From an uncultured Dorea sp. (GTDB lineage: Bacteria > Bacillota > Clostridia > Lachnospirales > Lachnospiraceae): 26,612 nt of DNA. Position numbers and translations under genes: made by a program. The stretch spans positions 1 to 26,612 of the forward strand of contig CAJTOH010000050.1 of NCBI GenBank assembly GCA_910577685.1. The letters run 5' to 3'. This document shows positions 24,451 to 26,612 of this stretch, piece after piece. The notes below the pieces were generated by a model. The model was not told where the DNA came from and searched no databases. It worked only from the letters and a program-made list of their open reading frames with translations. Within the stretch, counting starts at the first letter, position 1; each line of letters opens with the position of its first letter.

Positions 24451-26070
24451 TTAAGCTCCACGGCTTACGCGGATCAGCACATTAGAACACCGCACCGTCT
24501 TTTTCACCCTATCCTCGTTCAGGACCCCCTCGAACGTCACGACGCTTCCATCCTCGATCCTGTATGCGCCGACTCTTTGAATATCCCGAAACTCGGGATA
24601 CTCCTCTACCAGATGCAAAAGCATCTCATTTAGCTGGAATTCCCCCGGCGCTTCCTGAATAAACTCGCTGCGCTCTCTGGCAAGCACGGCAATATCTATC
24701 TCCTGATTCTTAATCAGCTCCACCATAATCTCTTTGAAAATCTCTACATTCGGAATCAACTGCGCCCGTTCCTCTTCCCGCTCTTTTACTGCCGCGCTGA
24801 TCTCCAGAAGCGATACCTCCCCCGTCTTCCCTGCATAACTAAGCAGCCGGCAAAGGCTCGCCTCATACCTTAGAAGCTTCTCCCTGCGAAGCCTCTCCTG
24901 TTCCCGCATCCATTCCTCCTCGTCAAAATCCAGTTCCTCCGAAAGATCCTCCTCCGCCCGTTTCCGCACCGGACGCTGCAGCAGGAAGGCTTTATTCAGG
25001 TTATAAACCTTATCCGGGTCCTGATTAAACAAAGGGCGGAGGAAAAAATCCAGATTCTCCAGAGTCTTCGGATTCTCAAGCACTTTGTCATACAATTCTG
25101 TCCTAAACGAAAACCGCCTGATCAGAGACATCTGGGTCAGCGTCTCCAGCTCCTTCGTATATAAAGCCTTGAGATCAAAATGACTGTTCAGGATCTTCTG
25201 GTGTTCGTCAATGGTTCGGTTCAGATACGTCTCAATGACCCGCAGATGCAAGAGACGCTCCTCATCCTTCTCACTGAGCCGCCTCACATTAATATTCTCC
25301 TCCTCCAGGGCCTGCGCACGGCTCTTTACCATCTCTCTGTAATTCTGGAACTTCTGCTTCGTATCGCTGATTGTATCCAGATTCTCAAGCAAGATCTCTT
25401 CATAATCCTTCACAGAATAATTCAGCGCATTTCTCCGAATCTTCCCCATGGCCTCCTGAATCTTCTGAAGCTGGATACGCAGCAGGTTAAACACATTCTT
25501 AATCTCATCCACAGCCTTGTCGTAACTCTGCTTCTCAAGATGCATCCGGAAAATCATCTCATGGATCGTCAGCTTCATATTATTCTCGATCTCCAAAGTG
25601 GACAGCAGAAGATTGTAACCGTCGTCCGTCAGATAGTAAGAGGTACGCTTGAATTCATGATCTATGTAAATAATACGGTTCGCCACATAGCTGATATGGA
25701 GGCTGCGGTACTCATTTTCCTCAAAATCAAATCCCTCAAAATACATGGCCCTTCCTTCGTTGGACAGAGCAGCATTTACCACAAAATCCCCTAACTGCCT
25801 GCACTCGTCATAGGACATATTTTTCCGGAAATGCCGGGTGTTGACCGTATCAATATATGCTCCGATATCATCCATCGTACAATGCTCTTCCTTCAAAGAC
25901 TGCTCCATAATATAGAGCATAACCGTGAAAACCAGATTCATCTGTTCTCCCAGCGTAAGGAAACCGTACTGTTTCCATGTAGTCTTCTGGGCGCTGTTCT
26001 GGATTAACAGGGCATACAGCCCTACGTTCTTCATTCTTTTTGGAAAATGCTTTAAAAATTCGTACTGCAT
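24451..26070 (-). CDS. jetA: JetA-like kleisin (DUF5716/JetA family) of a Wadjet system
   Basis: This 539-residue protein is the first gene of the jet operon. It begins MQYEFLKHFPKRMKNVGLYA with a winged-helix-like N-terminal region, includes YYLTDDGYNLLLSTLEIENN and a long helical middle (LNLLRI-type coil, residues 180-320), and has an acidic linker (EEDLSEELDFDEEEWMREQE) before a C-terminal winged-helix-like part. This is the plan of the JetA/MksF kleisin in type III Wadjet loci. GAGAGGAAAG precedes the ATG. Direct 34-bp repeats lie immediately upstream. No promoter with standard hexamers is visible in the 95 bp between this gene and the inverted-repeat element. Confidence 0.87.
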   Translation of the reverse strand: MQYEFLKHFPKRMKNVGLYALLIQNSAQKTTWKQYGFLTLGEQMNLVFTVMLYIMEQSLKEEHCTMDDIGAYIDTVNTRHFRKNMSYDECRQLGDFVVNAALSNEGRAMYFEGFDFEENEYRSLHISYVANRIIYIDHEFKRTSYYLTDDGYNLLLSTLEIENNMKLTIHEMIFRMHLEKQSYDKAVDEIKNVFNLLRIQLQKIQEAMGKIRRNALNYSVKDYEEILLENLDTISDTKQKFQNYREMVKSRAQALEEENINVRRLSEKDEERLLHLRVIETYLNRTIDEHQKILNSHFDLKALYTKELETLTQMSLIRRFSFRTELYDKVLENPKTLENLDFFLRPLFNQDPDKVYNLNKAFLLQRPVRKRAEEDLSEELDFDEEEWMREQERLRREKLLRYEASLCRLLSYAGKTGEVSLLEISAAVKEREEERAQLIPNVEIFKEIMVELIKNQEIDIAVLARERSEFIQEAPGEFQLNEMLLHLVEEYPEFRDIQRVGAYRIEDGSVVTFEGVLNEDRVKKTVRCSNVLIRVSRGA

Positions 26071-26087
26071 AGCTTTCCTCTCTCTAT

Positions 26088-26155
26088 AACCTGCCGGTCT
26101 GGCAATAGTTCTTCAAAATTAAACCTCCCGGTCCGGCAACACTTCTTCGAAAACA
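26088..26155. repeat. Two 34-bp imperfect tandem repeats upstream of jetA
   Basis: Units 26088-26121 and 26122-26155 agree at 27 of 34 positions by eye. Each holds AACCT-CCGGTC-GGCAA followed by CTTC-AAA. The CCGGTCCGG core in the second unit is an odd palindrome. They begin 18 bp before the jetA start and extend upstream, so they may be operator sites. They are too few to be a CRISPR array. Confidence 0.65.
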
Positions 26156-26164
26156 CAGCCGCGG

Positions 26165-26218
26165 CTAGTGTGACAACACATTTACATTTGTCTGAAAGTA
26201 AATGTGTCGTCACACTAG
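26165..26218. mobile_element. Collapsed copy of the MITE-like element (54-bp palindrome)
   Basis: This 54-bp near-palindrome equals the element at 6532-6696 with an internal 111 bp removed. The left 25 bases match 6532-6556 and the right 29 match 6668-6696 without a mismatch. The breakpoint falls on CATTT, which occurs on both sides of the missing segment in the longer copy. It lies between the jetA upstream repeats and the end of the IS630-family transposase gene. Confidence 0.85.
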
Positions 26219-26255
26219 TGTAGTGTCTGTATTATATTTAACTAAATTAGTTTTC

Positions 26256-26612
26256 CTATATGGGACTAAATTTAGGATAGAGCGACACTAACTTAGTTCT
26301 GGCATTGTCAGTAGTGAACTGCCATTGGATACAAGCGGTATGTTCATTGCGCTCCCTCTCCCATGCCGCCAGTTCCTGACAGAGCAAATCCATGTCCTCA
26401 ATCCTGCGGGACAGACACTGTCGTGTCATTACATTTAGCTCTATTTCCGCAATGTCCAACCAACTCCCATGTTTCGGAGTGTAATGGATTTCCAGCTTTT
26501 TAGCAATCCTGCGGGCTTCCGGGGCCGGAAAGGCCTTGTACAGGGAGGAAAGGGCATGGGTATTCAAGTTGTCCATGACAAGTATGATCTTATTACGGTC
26601 AGGATAGCTAAC
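26256..26612 (-). CDS. IS630-family transposase, partial (3' part only)
   Basis: The frame enters from the right edge of the window, so only the last 118 residues are seen. They include KIILVMDNLNTHALSSLYKA, with the second catalytic Asp, and YTPKHGSWLDIAEIELNVM, with the catalytic Glu, the DDE_3 core of IS630/Tc1-mariner transposases. An internal ATG at 26574-26576 exists, but the homology continues upstream of it, so the true start lies outside. The sequence past its stop (26219-26255) should contain the end of the IS. It holds an AT-rich palindrome, AACTAAATTAGTT (26240-26252). Whether the element is intact cannot be seen here. Confidence 0.88.
   Translation of the reverse strand, partial: VSYPDRNKIILVMDNLNTHALSSLYKAFPAPEARRIAKKLEIHYTPKHGSWLDIAEIELNVMTRQCLSRRIEDMDLLCQELAAWERERNEHTACIQWQFTTDNARTKLVSLYPKFSPI

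Noticed and set aside
26088..26155. Possible CRISPR repeats
   Set aside because: Only two adjacent imperfect units exist with no spacer between them and no cas genes nearby.

Overview
The window looks like a chromosomal segment from a low-to-mid GC anaerobic Firmicute, most likely a gut Lachnospiraceae relative. The reasons are SD-led genes with sigma-A-type promoters, a four-domain flavodiiron protein, a GH36 alpha-galactosidase, a start fragment of a Tn4451/TnpX-type large serine recombinase, a DUF1847 remnant and a type III-like Wadjet (JetABC) locus. The taxonomic placement is inference from gene content.

Layout. (1) 1-1000 is decayed DNA: a possible AEC-type transporter fragment, a response regulator cut after its receiver core, and a chimeric ORF joining a recombinase start to an Rpn-type C-terminus. 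(2) 1043-2851 is a minus-strand RloA/RloB (AbiL-like) defence pair with its own good promoter; RloB seems to have lost its middle. (3) 3202-6456 holds two convergent redox genes: a flavodiiron/flavodoxin/flavin reductase/rubredoxin fusion and an FAD oxidoreductase with a C-terminal Rieske domain. (4) 6532-6696 is a small element with terminal inverted repeats. (5) 6909-10550 carries alpha-galactosidase and an unrecognised 334-aa protein, each behind an extended -10 promoter. (6) 10591-14455 is a mosaic of gene fragments (unknown, NB-ARC-like STAND ATPase, DUF1847) around two intact genes: an unrecognised 318-aa protein and an AAA-ATPase/PD-(D/E)XK protein. (7) 14465-18481 is a minus-strand ABC exporter operon (ATPase, two ABC-2 permeases, and a third membrane component that is truncated). 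(8) 18547-26070 is jetA-jetB-jetC followed by a small membrane protein; no jetD is present. (9) 26088-26612 holds a 34-bp tandem repeat, a collapsed copy of the element in (4), and the 3' part of an IS630-family transposase.

How the parts work together. JetA, JetB and JetC should form an SMC-kleisin-type complex; the usual nuclease partner JetD is not next to them. The ABC genes should form one exporter. The flavodiiron protein would remove O2 or NO, with electrons passing through its own flavin reductase and rubredoxin domains. The defence genes, element copies and gene fragments suggest an accessory region reshaped repeatedly by insertion and deletion.

The best leads are the jetD-less jetABC locus with its upstream repeats, the pair of inverted-repeat elements related by an exact 111-bp deletion at a CATTT direct repeat, the recombinase-Rpn chimera, and the internally deleted RloB.
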